Origin: Hansfordia pulvinata
Taxonomy: Eukaryota; Ascomycota; Sordariomycetes; Xylariales
Length of the DNA: 64,000 bases
Direction of reading: 5' to 3'
Assembly: GCA_006538405.1 (NCBI GenBank)
Contig: BJKQ01000004.1
Span: 1 to 64,000, forward strand
Part shown: piece by piece, positions 31,750 through 42,443 of the stretch
Numbering within the stretch: the first letter of the stretch is position 1
How the letters are laid out: each line of letters starts with the position of its first letter
Notes under the pieces: generated by a model
Databases searched by the model: none
Seen by the model: only the letters and a program-made list of their open reading frames with translations
Told to the model about the DNA's origin: nothing
Program-made: the position numbers and the translations under genes

Positions 31750-34516
31750 CGTGGCGTGTGGTGGTGCTGTGCTCTGGCAGGCGTCGTGCGTTGGGGCGGC
31801 GGGCGCGAAGGGATTCGGCGGCGGCGGCGATAGCAGCTGAACGATGGTATGTAGAGTTCGCTCGTAACCTGGTAGAAGGCGTAGGTGAGGGAGGCTTTCG
31901 GCCGATACCTACCACCTACCTTACCCTATCACACGAGGGGCAGTCGGCGTTCGGGTTATCTGCCTTGCATCCACAGACAACCTAACCACCACACGCCGCA
32001 ACTCGCAGTCTCTCCATATCGGAAGGTCAAGCTGCGGCACGGGATTCCGCCATCTGTCCGCCGATGTCTTGCTTGCCTGTCTACCTACTACGAGAAGTAG
32101 CTTAGTAGGTACATGTATCTTAGGGTTGGGCCACGCGTCGGAGCACACATTAGGTACCGCTGGCTGTAGTGGATGTGCATTGTGTCACTGCTTTTTCAGG
32201 TCGGCGGGCGAGGCCTTGCGACAGGACATCCATGGCGACTGTGTCCAGTCCCTCCTCAAGATGGATACTTACGTTAGGTACTTATGAGAATATGACCCAA
32301 GTGGTGAATGTTGCCCAAATGGGACCCGACGCGGTTCCCTGAGACTGCAGCAACGAGATCGGTCCTTCTCCGCAAGCCGCAAGCCACTCAGCAAGTTTAG
32401 CACGTTAGGTCCATAAGGTAGGTCCGAGTAGGTCATAGAGGGATGACTGCCTCAACCAGGTGCTCAGTCAAAAGGGACAGGCCAACTGAAGAGCAAGATG
32501 CCTGGTAACAGTCTGAAACTGGCCCATCCCACCGCAGATGGCCGCAACTGCACTGTCTAGGTGCTCTTGTCTGACTACCGTGCCTAATGTCACTTAAGGT
32601 ACCCGACTCCAAGCCCGCCAGCAGCAGAATCCAGTCGAAGCGACGACAAACGCTCGGCTGGCATTCGCCGGGTGTATGTAGGTCAATGTACGAGTAGTAT
32701 GCATCATTCACGGGGTGTGCCTGTCAGTAAGTAACGACCATCAGCGGGAATCAGTGCCGACTGGGACCGAGGCGGTCACCCAGTCATATTGGATCCAATT
32801 GATGAATCGGGCAGAGGCCGCCTGCTCGTCCACTACGCGGGGTGACTGAAGTGCAAACAGAGACAAGCACGGCTGAAGGCAACGGCGCAAACGAAAGGTC
32901 GCCTCTAGGGAAAGGGGAAGGGGAGGGGAGCCTGGAGCCACATCGCCTGGTACGAGCAATGCCGGCAACATGACAAGCGACGCAGAGAACAGAACAGGGT
33001 CTTCACAAGGAGGGGAGCCGGCGGCAAGGTGGCGCCGTCATCAGTCTGATGAGCTGCGCCCGCTCTTCCGCCGCCACTGCGTCGCCCAAACCCCCGCCCA
33101 GGTGACAGTGATCCCCAAGTCGCCCGCCTGGATGGTTTGGCCACCGACAAGACCGAAGATAAGGTTGCGATGCGCGAGTGGGCAAGGTCCCTTATTACGG
33201 AGCTTTCGGCAGCCATACCGGCTCCAGAGTGGCTCCAAGAGTCGCCGTGACGCCGGCCAGGCCACCACGGAAGGATTTCGCCAACCGCCGCTAGTTCATG
33301 ATGAGAGAGGCCTGGACTGGGGGTTCAGTTCAGGCGAGGGCAAGAAAGAGTCTGCGGCGGGCATCTCTCCCCGCGCCACCGTGCCGCCAACGTTGCGCCA
33401 CCGTGCCGGCAATGTTGGGCCACCGATCTGTGTGTGGCTGACGGACAGACGGGGTCTTGCGTGGGCCGGCATCAGGCAGTAACTTAGTACTTGGAAGCCG
33501 CCGATGAGAGAATTCGCCATTGTCGTTGCCATTGCCATGGCCATTGTTGGCGCCTTCGCCGTCGCCGTCGTTGCCATTGCCATCCACTAGAAGATGGGAA
33601 TCTTGGACCCCGTGGCGAATTCGTCAGCCTCGCTGCTGCGACGAGGCGAGAGCCCCTCCGGACAACGTGCGTGACGGGCCGTCATCGTAAAGCAGCCAAA
33701 TGCGCCCTCTCTTCCAGGCAGCAAAGCGAGTGTTTTCGTATCGTATCGCTTGATCTCGTCTTGCCCTGCCTCCGACTCGGCCGCCCGAGCCTCGTGTTCC
33801 CCTGTTCCCGTGCTCCCCGTGCTCGCCAAAAGATCCACGAGTACATATCCCAGTAAGCACCACGGACAATTGCAGCATGGTGAACGAGCGCGGGCGGGGC
33901 CTCTTCATTACTCGTACGAGCATGGCCTTGTCCGGTGCCTCCCGCAATGGCCCTCTCCCCGGCTGACCGCTGGCGAAAGACGATTGGCCGCACCGCACTC
34001 GCTGAACCGCCACGCTGCGCGGCGGGGACACGGGGACTGGCGATCGTAGCCGCCCCAGCAGCTACGGAGTACGAATAGAGGGGGGCGACAGTCGGCACTT
34101 GGCCTAAATCTGGACAGGATTGTCGCCCTCGCGGCGGGTCCGCGGGTGGCGGGAGAGGGAAGAAAACCTGGCCCCGATCAGGGAGAGCAGTGCAACCCTC
34201 TCCGGGATGCGAGTACAGACAGCAACACGCGCGCGACGTCACCGCGTTCACTAGTGCGCAGGGCGTGTGGGTTGGTTGATCTGGATCGCGGTAATGGCGG
34301 GGAGGTATGAATACATATATATATATATATAATAATGCCCCTCGTGGCTCAGACAAGACATTCCCAGACACCCCATCTCAGCAATAAGAACACCAAAGAC
34401 TCCAGACTCCAGACTTGGTGCCCTTGAACTCTGCCTTATAAGCTTTACTCGTATACATCACCACAGACACAAAAATACACAACACCAACCCCCCCACCCC
34501 CCCCCATCTTTCCACC
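31750..34516. other. Intergenic region
   Basis: About 2.8 kb with no supported gene. It contains repeated TAGGTA/TACCTA-type motifs (31905-31925, 32085-32110, 32270-32285, 32400-32440) and two TACTCGTA-type sites (32689, 33909). Confidence 0.55.
34315..34331. repeat. (AT)n microsatellite at promoter
   Basis: Eight AT repeats about 190 bases upstream of the start codon at 34517; it may double as the TATA element of that gene. Confidence 0.6.
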
Positions 34517-34984
34517 ATGGAGATCACCAGCCTCTACCTCGCCGCCTTCACCTCCCTCTCCCTCATGGGCACCCCGGCCGCGGCCACGCGCCCCGCGTCC
34601 GCCGCCGTCGAGGCGCGCCAGGACGGCGCCTTCTCGTGGCCCGTGACCGACTTCAGCTTCGGCTCCGGCTCCGCGTCGGCCGGCATCGGCTTCAACGTGA
34701 CGGCGACGGCGGGCTACGTCGACGGCGCGCCCGGCTTCGACGTCCAGTGCGGCGCCCAGTTCGGCACCGCCGACCCCTGGCACCCCTGCACCTCCAACAA
34801 CCAGGAGCAGCCCGACGTCAAGGTCATGTGGGACAACGGCGGCCACACCGCCGCCCCCTTCAAGGTCCAGGTCGCCCACACGTGGTCCAGCGCCGGCCAG
34901 TCCTGGAAGGCCACCGGCTCCGGCCAGTCGGCCAGCGGTGAGGAAGACTTCCCCCTCAACGGCTCCGGCAAGACCCAGGCTTAG
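34517..34984 (+). CDS. Secreted beta-rich protein of unknown function
   Basis: Single exon, 155 residues. A signal peptide (MEITSLYLAAFTSLSLMGTPAAA) is followed by a region ending in VEARQ, and then a mature domain of about 120 residues starting with FSWPVTDFSFGSGSA. Two cysteines (VQCGAQFG and WHPCTSNN) could form one disulfide. Alternating polar and hydrophobic residues (IGFNVTATAGYV, VKVMWDN, FKVQVAHTWSS) indicate a beta sandwich. Similar secreted proteins are common in Sordariomycetes but I cannot name a family; Alt a 1-like folds were considered and the cysteine pattern does not fit. Strong GC3 bias suggests good expression. Poly-C directly precedes the start context. Confidence 0.75.
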   Translation: MEITSLYLAAFTSLSLMGTPAAATRPASAAVEARQDGAFSWPVTDFSFGSGSASAGIGFNVTATAGYVDGAPGFDVQCGAQFGTADPWHPCTSNNQEQPDVKVMWDNGGHTAAPFKVQVAHTWSSAGQSWKATGSGQSASGEEDFPLNGSGKTQA

Positions 34985-37087
34985 AGCGTGTCGCCGTGAG
35001 CCGCGCGTTGGCGACTCTTTCACGCGTGCTTTTCTTGTTTTTTTTTTACACTTAGACGGCGTCCTTGCAATCCCCAGGCTGGCAAACAGGTGGTTTCTTC
35101 TGGGCTTTCCGGCGTTCTCTGGTTTTCCCCTCCCTTGGTCGAGCAACACACCCGGAACCTTGGCATGATCTATCCATGTCTGATTTCACGGTCGCTTGAG
35201 ATGTCCAAGGCACGCAGAGCATGATGTCATGTGTCGATATACGTAATACAATTAATAGAGATGATATCCAGAATATATTGAAGAAAGAAAGAAAATAAAA
35301 GTTTTTTTTTTTTCAAAAACAGGAAAAGAAGGCAACGAAAGACCAAGTGATGATGACATTGAGGGGGATGCATGCATTCTATTCATATCCTTGTTGCTGG
35401 TACAGCCCTCTCCTCCTCCGACGAAAACGAATCCTGTGGTTGTGGTGATCAAGCGCGGCAGGCAAGTAAACAAACAAACAAACAGACTGCTGGCCCGATC
35501 CCCGAGTTTCAAGACTCTGCCCGCCCGTGGCATCATCTCCTTGCGACACGCCGTGGGCCGCGGTTTGCCTGGGGGTGTCTCGGGCGGGATCGTCGCACAG
35601 CGGCTGGGGGCAGGTGACGAAATCCTGGCCTCATTTTCGATGGAAATCAGTCACTGGATGCAACCTGATGGCTGCCGCCTTTGTTACTCGTACCACCGCC
35701 GCTTCGCTTCTTACCTGATGCACTCGGCCTGCTCTCATGGGCGTCGGCCACAGTCTTGACGAGGTGCCAGCCTCCCGCCCCGCCCCGTCGCACAGGTGCT
35801 GATCTGTAGAGCGGCGTGCTCGCAAGGCAGGCTCCCAGCCGCAGACGGCCCGGGGCTGCTGCCCGATTCCAGCAGCACAGCCCCAGCGAGTCGCAAGCAG
35901 AATGCATGTGGAATTACTATTGTCGTGCGTGTGAGGGTGACACTGACGTGGTATCTCGCCACCCTGTCCCGTTGCGCCCGCGGTCGTCTTTCTCGGCGAC
36001 TGACTTACGGCCCGCGCACCAGTGCTGCGGTGAGGTGAGGTGCAGGTGCAGATGCAGATGCAGATGCAGCCTCGTTGTTGGAGTGCTTGCTCTCCCTCGC
36101 CTCCTTTCGCAGACTGACTGGGCCCTCCTTTCGCAGATGAGGCTCGGCAGGCGCCAGAGTATTCGTAGCCCGCCTTGGCTGTGGGATGCCGACCCGCCGT
36201 GCCTGGTTGGAACCGAGCCGCCCCAGGGTGGGATTGGCGGCAAAGGGGACGCCGCGCGGACGTCATGTGTCGCGGTGACTCAGGCGGGCGTGGCACCAAT
36301 CAGGCCCGCAGGCCTGGCAGTCATCCATCCATCGCCCGCCCGGAGCGCGCGCAGGACGGACCTGATTGCGGCGGCGAGCCGCCGCCAGCCCGGAAGTTTG
36401 GTTTGTGATGTGCGTGTTGAACAAGCGGCGGGCACGAAGAAGCAAGGTAACACTTACACACACACACACAAACACAAGCATGGTCTGAGCGTGTGGGTGG
36501 GCGAGAGGTCGAGCGGGCGGTTGGTTGGTTGGATGGTTGGCTGGTTGGCCTCAAGAGAAGGATGATCAGACTCACCGGGCAGAGGGAGAGGCAGAGGCGA
36601 CACAAGGCCTCATTTTCCCCAACCAGTCAGCGGCCGCGTCGACGGGCGAGTGAGTGATACCAACGGCGCAGGCCCGGCTTCTCTTACGTAGGTGGATGAC
36701 AAGGCTTCGGCGCGTGGGCTTTCGCATGGCGACACATGCCGCTGACGGGCTGCGAGTATAAGAAGAGAGCGCCCGTGTCCGCTCACGGCGCTGGCCAGTG
36801 GCGGGATGGCAGGATCATCACGACCAAGGCATACTCTCAGTTCCTGGAGACTCGGCTATACCTTAGATAGCCTTCGCTCTTCTACAACACCGAATTCAAG
36901 CGACCCGTTGCCGGGAGCTCGGAGGGCAGAAAAGACTCGGGCCGACTTATGTAAGATATGACACCACGCCATCGACAGGTTCCAGGTCAGACTCAGACTC
37001 ACCCCGTCAAGAAATAGACACACAACAAACGACTGAGGCTCTAGCGACCAACGATCGCCACATTGCCAACAACAACAACAACACAAG
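34985..37087. other. Intergenic region
   Basis: No convincing gene in 2.1 kb. Open frames between 35390 and 36565 overlap on both strands and lack start context and domains. Short repeats include GCAGAT copies at about 36050-36068 and GGTTGGTTGGAT-like repeats near 36520-36548. Confidence 0.55.
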
Positions 37088-37552
37088 ATGCCAGTGCCAG
37101 TATCAAATCATGCGCGGGCACGGACGCCACTCAAGCGACGTCCCTCACCACCATCCGCAACACCATCCCGCCCCTCCTTCGAGCAAAAGACTAAAGCCCG
37201 CTGCAGTATCAGCAACAGCAAGCAGCCCTTGCGGCCAACAGAGCCACGCACATCACGCACCACCGCGCGCAATCACATGGCCGAACTGGCGGCTGTGATG
37301 GACGGGAGAGGGGCAGAGAAGGCGAGGCCCGCCTCGAGGCAGCAGCAGAAACAGCAGGAGCCGACCAAGATCGACGACGGCGGCCGGATACTGTGGAACG
37401 ACCCGAGACTGCGGCGCGTCACCGGCCTCGACCCGCGGCGCATGCCGCAGCAGGGCAAGTTCAAGGTGCCTCCAGACGAGCTGCAGCGGCTCCGCCTAGC
37501 TATGAGCCTGCCTGACTTCTACCCGCGAGGTAGGTCCCAAGGCAACCGATGA
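37088..37552 (+). CDS. Hypothetical basic protein
   Basis: Open frame of 154 residues from an ATG preceded by an AACAAC-rich leader typical of fungal start sites. The first 60 residues are Arg/Pro/Ser-rich and probably disordered. The C-terminal half has a more structured look, with ILWNDPRLRRVTGLDPRRMP and DELQRLRLAMSLPDFYPR. A possible splice donor (GTAGGT at 37530-37535) just after FYPR leaves open that the gene continues into an unseen exon. No family recognised; it may be a real small gene or chance. Confidence 0.4.
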   Translation: MPVPVSNHARARTPLKRRPSPPSATPSRPSFEQKTKARCSISNSKQPLRPTEPRTSRTTARNHMAELAAVMDGRGAEKARPASRQQQKQQEPTKIDDGGRILWNDPRLRRVTGLDPRRMPQQGKFKVPPDELQRLRLAMSLPDFYPRGRSQGNR

Positions 37553-37937
37553 GGGCGCTCGAGAAGCCTCTCGGAGAAAGGCACGGGACAACGATTGCAG
37601 GAGGGGATAGACAGTGTGAGCAGTGCGCGCGGCTCGGCGGCCTCGGAGGGGAACTTGAAGTTCTAGTCACGAACGAGGGTCACGTTTCACGATTAGTGCA
37701 CGGCATCAGAGCAGAATCGCCAAAGACCTCACTCTGCTGTTTTCCTAGAATACAATGAAAATCTATTTCATCAAGTCATCCAACGCCTGTGCCCCACCCA
37801 TGCTTCCTCCCGAATAGGTGTACGGCCCTGATGACCGCCAGCCCCGGACTTGGGACTCGGCGACTGAGAGCGACCAGAGAGAGGGTGGAAGAAAGAGAGA
37901 GAGAGAGAAAGAGCCAAACCAGACAACTCGCTCACAG
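37553..37937. other. Intergenic region
   Basis: Between the hypothetical gene and the 3' end of pirin. A GAGA-rich stretch lies at 37880-37910. Nothing coding seen. Confidence 0.6.
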
Positions 37938-39130
37938 TCAGCGCTGCCCGATCTTGCTCTGCCAGCCCTTTGCGCGCTCGAACCCGTTGGTCTGAAACTG
38001 AAAGTCGAAGATGGCCTGGCGCGCCTCCTCGGCCGACGTCAGGACGAACGGCCCGTGCTGCACAACCTTCTGGTCGAGCACCTGGCCGGCGATGAGCACC
38101 AGCCGCGCCGCCGCGCCCGCGTCGGCGGGCACCGCGAGCTCGACGCCGTCGCCCTCGCGCTCGAACACGCAGTTGTGGTATTGCGGGACCTGCGTGCTCG
38201 CCTCGCCGCTGACGGCCACCGCGCCGCCCTCGAGCACGTACGTGAACGCGTTCCAGCCCGCCGGCAGCTCCTGCCGCAGGCGGCCCCCGGGCTGGATCTC
38301 GACGTCCAGGAACCACACGGGCGTGTACGCCAGGTCCTTGACGCTGTCGACGCCGCCGGACCGCCCCGAGATGACCTTGACGCGCACGCGGCCCTCGTCC
38401 AGCCCCTCCGCCACCGGCACCTCGGCCGCCGCCAGGTCCCGGTACCGCGGCTCGCACGACTTGAGGTGCTCCGGTAGGTCCACCCATAGCTGCATCCCGA
38501 CGTTGGCGCTGCCGTCGGCGTTTTGCCGCGGCATCTCCGCGTGCATGATGCCCCGCCCCGCCGTCATGAATTGTAGGTCCCCGGGACCCAGCGAGCCCGA
38601 GTTGCCCGCAAAGTCCTCGTGGTCGAACCCGCCGCTGATCAGATACGTGACGGTTTCTTGTCTGTGTGCGCGCAGGTTTGTCAGTAATGGTGCGAGTGCA
38701 GGCTTTTGGGGTGGAGGGAGAGGTGGGGCCAGCTATCTACAAGCCCTCTGGAAAGGGCTGGATGCGCAAGTACTGACCCTCGGTGAGGATGGTCGGGGAA
38801 TCCCGCACCGGGCTTGACGCTGAAATGGTCCAGCATCAGGAACGGCGAAAGGTGGCGCATCTGCATGCCGCCAATCGAGCGGCGCACGCGGGCACCGGCA
38901 CCCTCAGCCTGCTCTACGGCCAGGAAAACCTTACGGACGGCACGAGGCACAGACATGTCGGCGCTGTTGGCGACAGGGACGTCAGAAGAGCGATTCGTGT
39001 AAATGGCCTGCTGCAGGTGAAGCTTGATAGTGTCAAGGGCCGCAGTGGCAAAGAGCAAAGCGTGTTGGCGAAATAGGAGGGTGGAAAGCGCGGCAACGAA
39101 TATGGATACTGCCAATGAGACGAGCTTCAT
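37938..39130 (-). CDS. Pirin family protein with N-terminal hydrophobic extension
   Basis: Two exons, 39130-38778 and 38661-37938, with a 116-nt intron; 358 residues. The splice restores the metal-binding motif FPDHPHRGQETVTYL. The other ligands are in GRGIMHAEMP. RSIGG and LSPFLMLDHF precede them, as in pirins. Pirins are bicupin iron proteins, some acting as quercetinases and others as transcription cofactors. The typical protein would start near Met59 (MSVPRAVRKVFLAVEQAEG), giving about 300 residues. Here the frame carries about 58 extra residues with a strongly hydrophobic stretch (residues 3-32), which would target or anchor the protein in a membrane or organelle. Initiation at Met59 could make a soluble form. 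Downstream of the FAH/Ldh_2 module, but separated by 6 kb. Confidence 0.87.
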
Positions 39131-40083
39131 CGTGAGGCCTTGAGGGGCGCAAAGTATAGATATGTATGTACGTGTGGTATTTTGGTCGGAGCGGATTGAA
39201 ATATCCCAGTCCTGGTTGGGTCAGCAAGCCAGCAACCTTCTTTGTAATCCTTAGGTAAGGCTGTAAGTGGGGGGCGCATCGTTCTCCACGCATCGATAAG
39301 CAGCCCTGCCGGCCACCTCCCGCTTCCGACAGCCAACTAATCTTCCCCAGTCCAGGGTGACCAGCGATTAGAGAGATATGACAATGTCCGGACAGCATTT
39401 GTCCCAAGCTCGTGTAGCTTCTCCAACATTCCCTTCCCCAGACTCTCTTCCCCCCCATGAGCAGTTTTGACATGACGCTGGTCACCCACCACCAATTCTT
39501 ATCCAATGCTGATTTACGAGCTCTGTAAGAAGAACGCCCGAGATTCCTCGGGGCACTGGCGGCCCCGATATGACAGGCCAGCCATCTTCTGGAGATAACA
39601 TATCACGAGTATCATCACGTGCAAAGGCAAATATTTGAAGTTTGATGACTATTCATCAATGCCCAGTTGAATTAGGCAAGCTAGTTGCTTGTATATTTAC
39701 ACAACGGCAACATTCTGGCCCCTCCGTAGATCAAGCCTGAGAAGCCAATAAAAACGCCATCCGCTAACCCCGGGTCCGGTTGAGGGACCTTCTACTCGCC
39801 CCTTCCGTCCCGTTCCGAAAAAATGCTCAGTGTTGAATGCTTTCGTTCCCTGCCAAACCCCCTGAGAAACCATTTTTGGTATATTCCATTCTTGTAACCC
39901 AGGCCAACTTGAAAAACGCCGATGTTGAAGTCGAAGTCAAATGCCCTGAGGGCCCAAATGCAGTTTGACAGAAAATCACATTGCTTCATCCCCAACGATC
40001 CACTCCACTCATGCTAAGTCGTCATCATCACGCGTGTACTGGAAGCCGAGCACACACCCCAGACGCACCGTTCAGCGTGTCGC
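39131..40083. other. Intergenic region
   Basis: Promoter side of pirin and 3' side of methionine synthase. No gene or repeat seen. Confidence 0.6.
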
Positions 40084-42443
40084 TTATTTGGCGTACTGGG
40101 CGCGGAAGGCCTTGGCGGCGTTGACCATGTTGACAAGCGCCTCCTTGGTCTCCTTCCACTGGCGGGTCTTGAGACCGCAGTCGGGGTCGATCCACAGCTG
40201 CTCGGGCTTGAGGAACTGCAGCATCTCGGCGATGCGGTCCTTGATCTCTTGCTCGCTGGGGACACGGGGGAGTGGATGTCGTAGACACCAGGGCCGATGT
40301 GGCGAGGGTAGGCAGAGTCAACAAAGACGCGGAGCAGCTTGGCGTCAGACTTGCTGTTCTCAATGGACAGGACGTCAGCGTCGAGGGCGGCAATGGCGTG
40401 GAAGAAGTCCTGGAACTCGGAGTAGCAGAAGTGAGAGTGGATCTGGGTCGAGTCCTCAACACCGACGGTGGAGAGCTTGAAGGCCTTGACGGCCCACTCG
40501 AGGTAAGCCTCACGCTCCTTGCCGGCGCGCAGGGGCAGACCCTCACGGAGGGCGGGTTCGTCGACCTGGATGACGTCGACGCCGGCCTTCTCGAGGTCGA
40601 CGACCTCGTCGCGGAGGGCCAGGGCCAGCTGCTCGGCCTGGACGGACTGGTGGACGTCGTCACGGGGAAAGACCACCGCAGGCAGGTGACGGGGCCAGTC
40701 AGCATACCCTTCATGGGCTTGCTGGAGACCGAGACGGCGTACTTGGACTCCTTGACGGTCATGGCCTCGGGACGGGAGATGTCACCGACGACAATCGGGG
40801 GACGGACGCAGCGGGAACCGTAAGACTGGACCCAGGCGTGGGTGGTGAAGGTGTAACCCTTGAGGCGCTCGCCAAAGTACTGGACCATGTCGTTACGCTC
40901 GGGCTCACCGTGGACAAAGACGTCGAGGCCAAGCTCCTCCTGGATCTTGACGTTCATGTCGATCTCCTGCTCGATGAACTTGTCGTACTGTTCGGCAGTG
41001 ATCTCACCCTTGGTGAACTTGGAGCGCTGCAGACGAATCTCCTTGGTCTGGGGGAAAGAGCCAATGGTGGTGGTTGGGAACAGAGGCAGCTTGAGCTTGG
41101 CCTCCTGCTGGGCAATACGAGCAGGGAACTCGGACTTGCGGTTGTAGTCAGCGGGGACAATCTTGGATTGTCTGTCCTTGACCTGGGGGTCGTTGGTGCG
41201 GCTAGAGGTAGCGCGGGCGTTCATGGACTTGGCGTTGGCCTCAAGGGCGTCCTTGACGGCGGCAGGGCCCTCGTTGACGGCCTTGGCAATGATGGCAATT
41301 TCGACGGCCTTCTCGCTGGCGAAAGAGAACCAGTCGGCGACCTCGGGGTCGAGCTTCTTCTCGCTGGCGAGAGTGTGGGGGGTGTGCAGCAGAGAGCTGG
41401 AGGTGGCAACGATGACGCGCTCCTTGCCGAGCTTCTGGATGGCGGCCTCAGCGACCTCAATGGCGCGCTTGAAGTTGGTCTTCCAGATGTTACGGCCGTC
41501 GACAACACCGACGGACAGGATAGTCTTGGAGCCAATGGCGCCAGCGACGGTGTCGAGCTGCTCAGGGTTGCGGACGAGGTCAACGTGGACAGCGTAGACA
41601 TCCTGGGGGATGGCCTCCAGGTTGTGGACAATGTCACCGAAGTAGGTGGTGAAGACAAGGTTGGGGATCTTGTCGCCGAGGCTGGCGAGCTTCTCGTAGG
41701 TGGGCTTGAACGCAGCCTTGGTCTTGGCGGGCAGGTCAAAGACGAGGGTAGGCTCGTCAATCTGGACAGTCTCGACGCCGGCAGCCTTCAGCTTGGCGAG
41801 GAGCTCCTCGTAGACGGGCAGGAGGTTGTCGAGCAGGTCAATGGGGTCGACAGACTGGCCGCGGTCGGCCTTTCCGAGGTGGAGGAAAGAGACGGGACCG
41901 ACGAGGACGGGGCGGGTGACAATGCCAGCCTCCTTGGCCTCGACGTAGTCGGCGACAGCCTTGGGGTTCTCGGCCAGCTTGAAGACCTGGTTGTCCTGGA
42001 GAGTGGGCTTGACGTAGTGGTAGTTGGAGTCAAACCACTTGACCATCTCGAGCGAGGGGACGTCGACGCCGTCCTTCTGGTGGCCACGGCCCATGGCGAA
42101 GTACTCGTCGACGGGGTTCAGCTTGGAGCTGGCATAGCGCTCGGAACGGCCTATGTGGACGTTGTCAGCGGGGTGCTCGCTTGAAACGGGAGGTCACGCA
42201 GTTTAGACTTACACCAAAGTCCTGGATGTGGTGGAGGACCTGGTCGTAGAGAGCAAAGTCGTTGCTGGGGATGATGTCGACGCCGGCATCCTTCTGGATC
42301 TGCCAGTGAGCAAGACGCAGGCGCTTGGCCTCAGCAAGCAGGTCAGCCTGGGAGAGCTTGCCGCCCCAGTACGCCTCGGTGGCCTTCTTCAGGTCACGGT
42401 TGGCTCCCATACGGGGGAAACCCAGAATGGCGGACTGGACCAT
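40084..42443 (-). CDS. MET6: Cobalamin-independent methionine synthase (MetE type), frame-broken here
   Basis: Transfers the methyl group of 5-methyltetrahydropteroyl-polyglutamate to homocysteine to make methionine in the cytosol. Exon 1 is 42443-42213, then a 62-nt intron (GTAAGT, branch GCTGAC, acceptor CATAG) and exon 2, 42150-40084. It starts [13 protein letters not shown]; the zinc ligands are visible in HSHFCYSEF and near the C-terminus in DCGLKTRQW. As written, the frame is broken three times, each by one apparently missing base in a C run of the coding strand: near 42143 (in the AVPERY motif), 40664-40667 (before [12 protein letters not shown]) and 40266-40270 (before [11 protein letters not shown]). 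With these bases present the protein would be 766 residues, the normal fungal length. Consensus error is more likely than decay, since the gene is needed for methionine synthesis and every residue around the breaks is conserved. Confidence 0.93.

Noticed and set aside
40838..42184. 448-residue open frame on the plus strand opposite methionine synthase
   Set aside because: It is antisense to a conserved enzyme, and its length follows from GC-ending codons on the other strand; its Gly/Leu/Val-rich translation has no domain.
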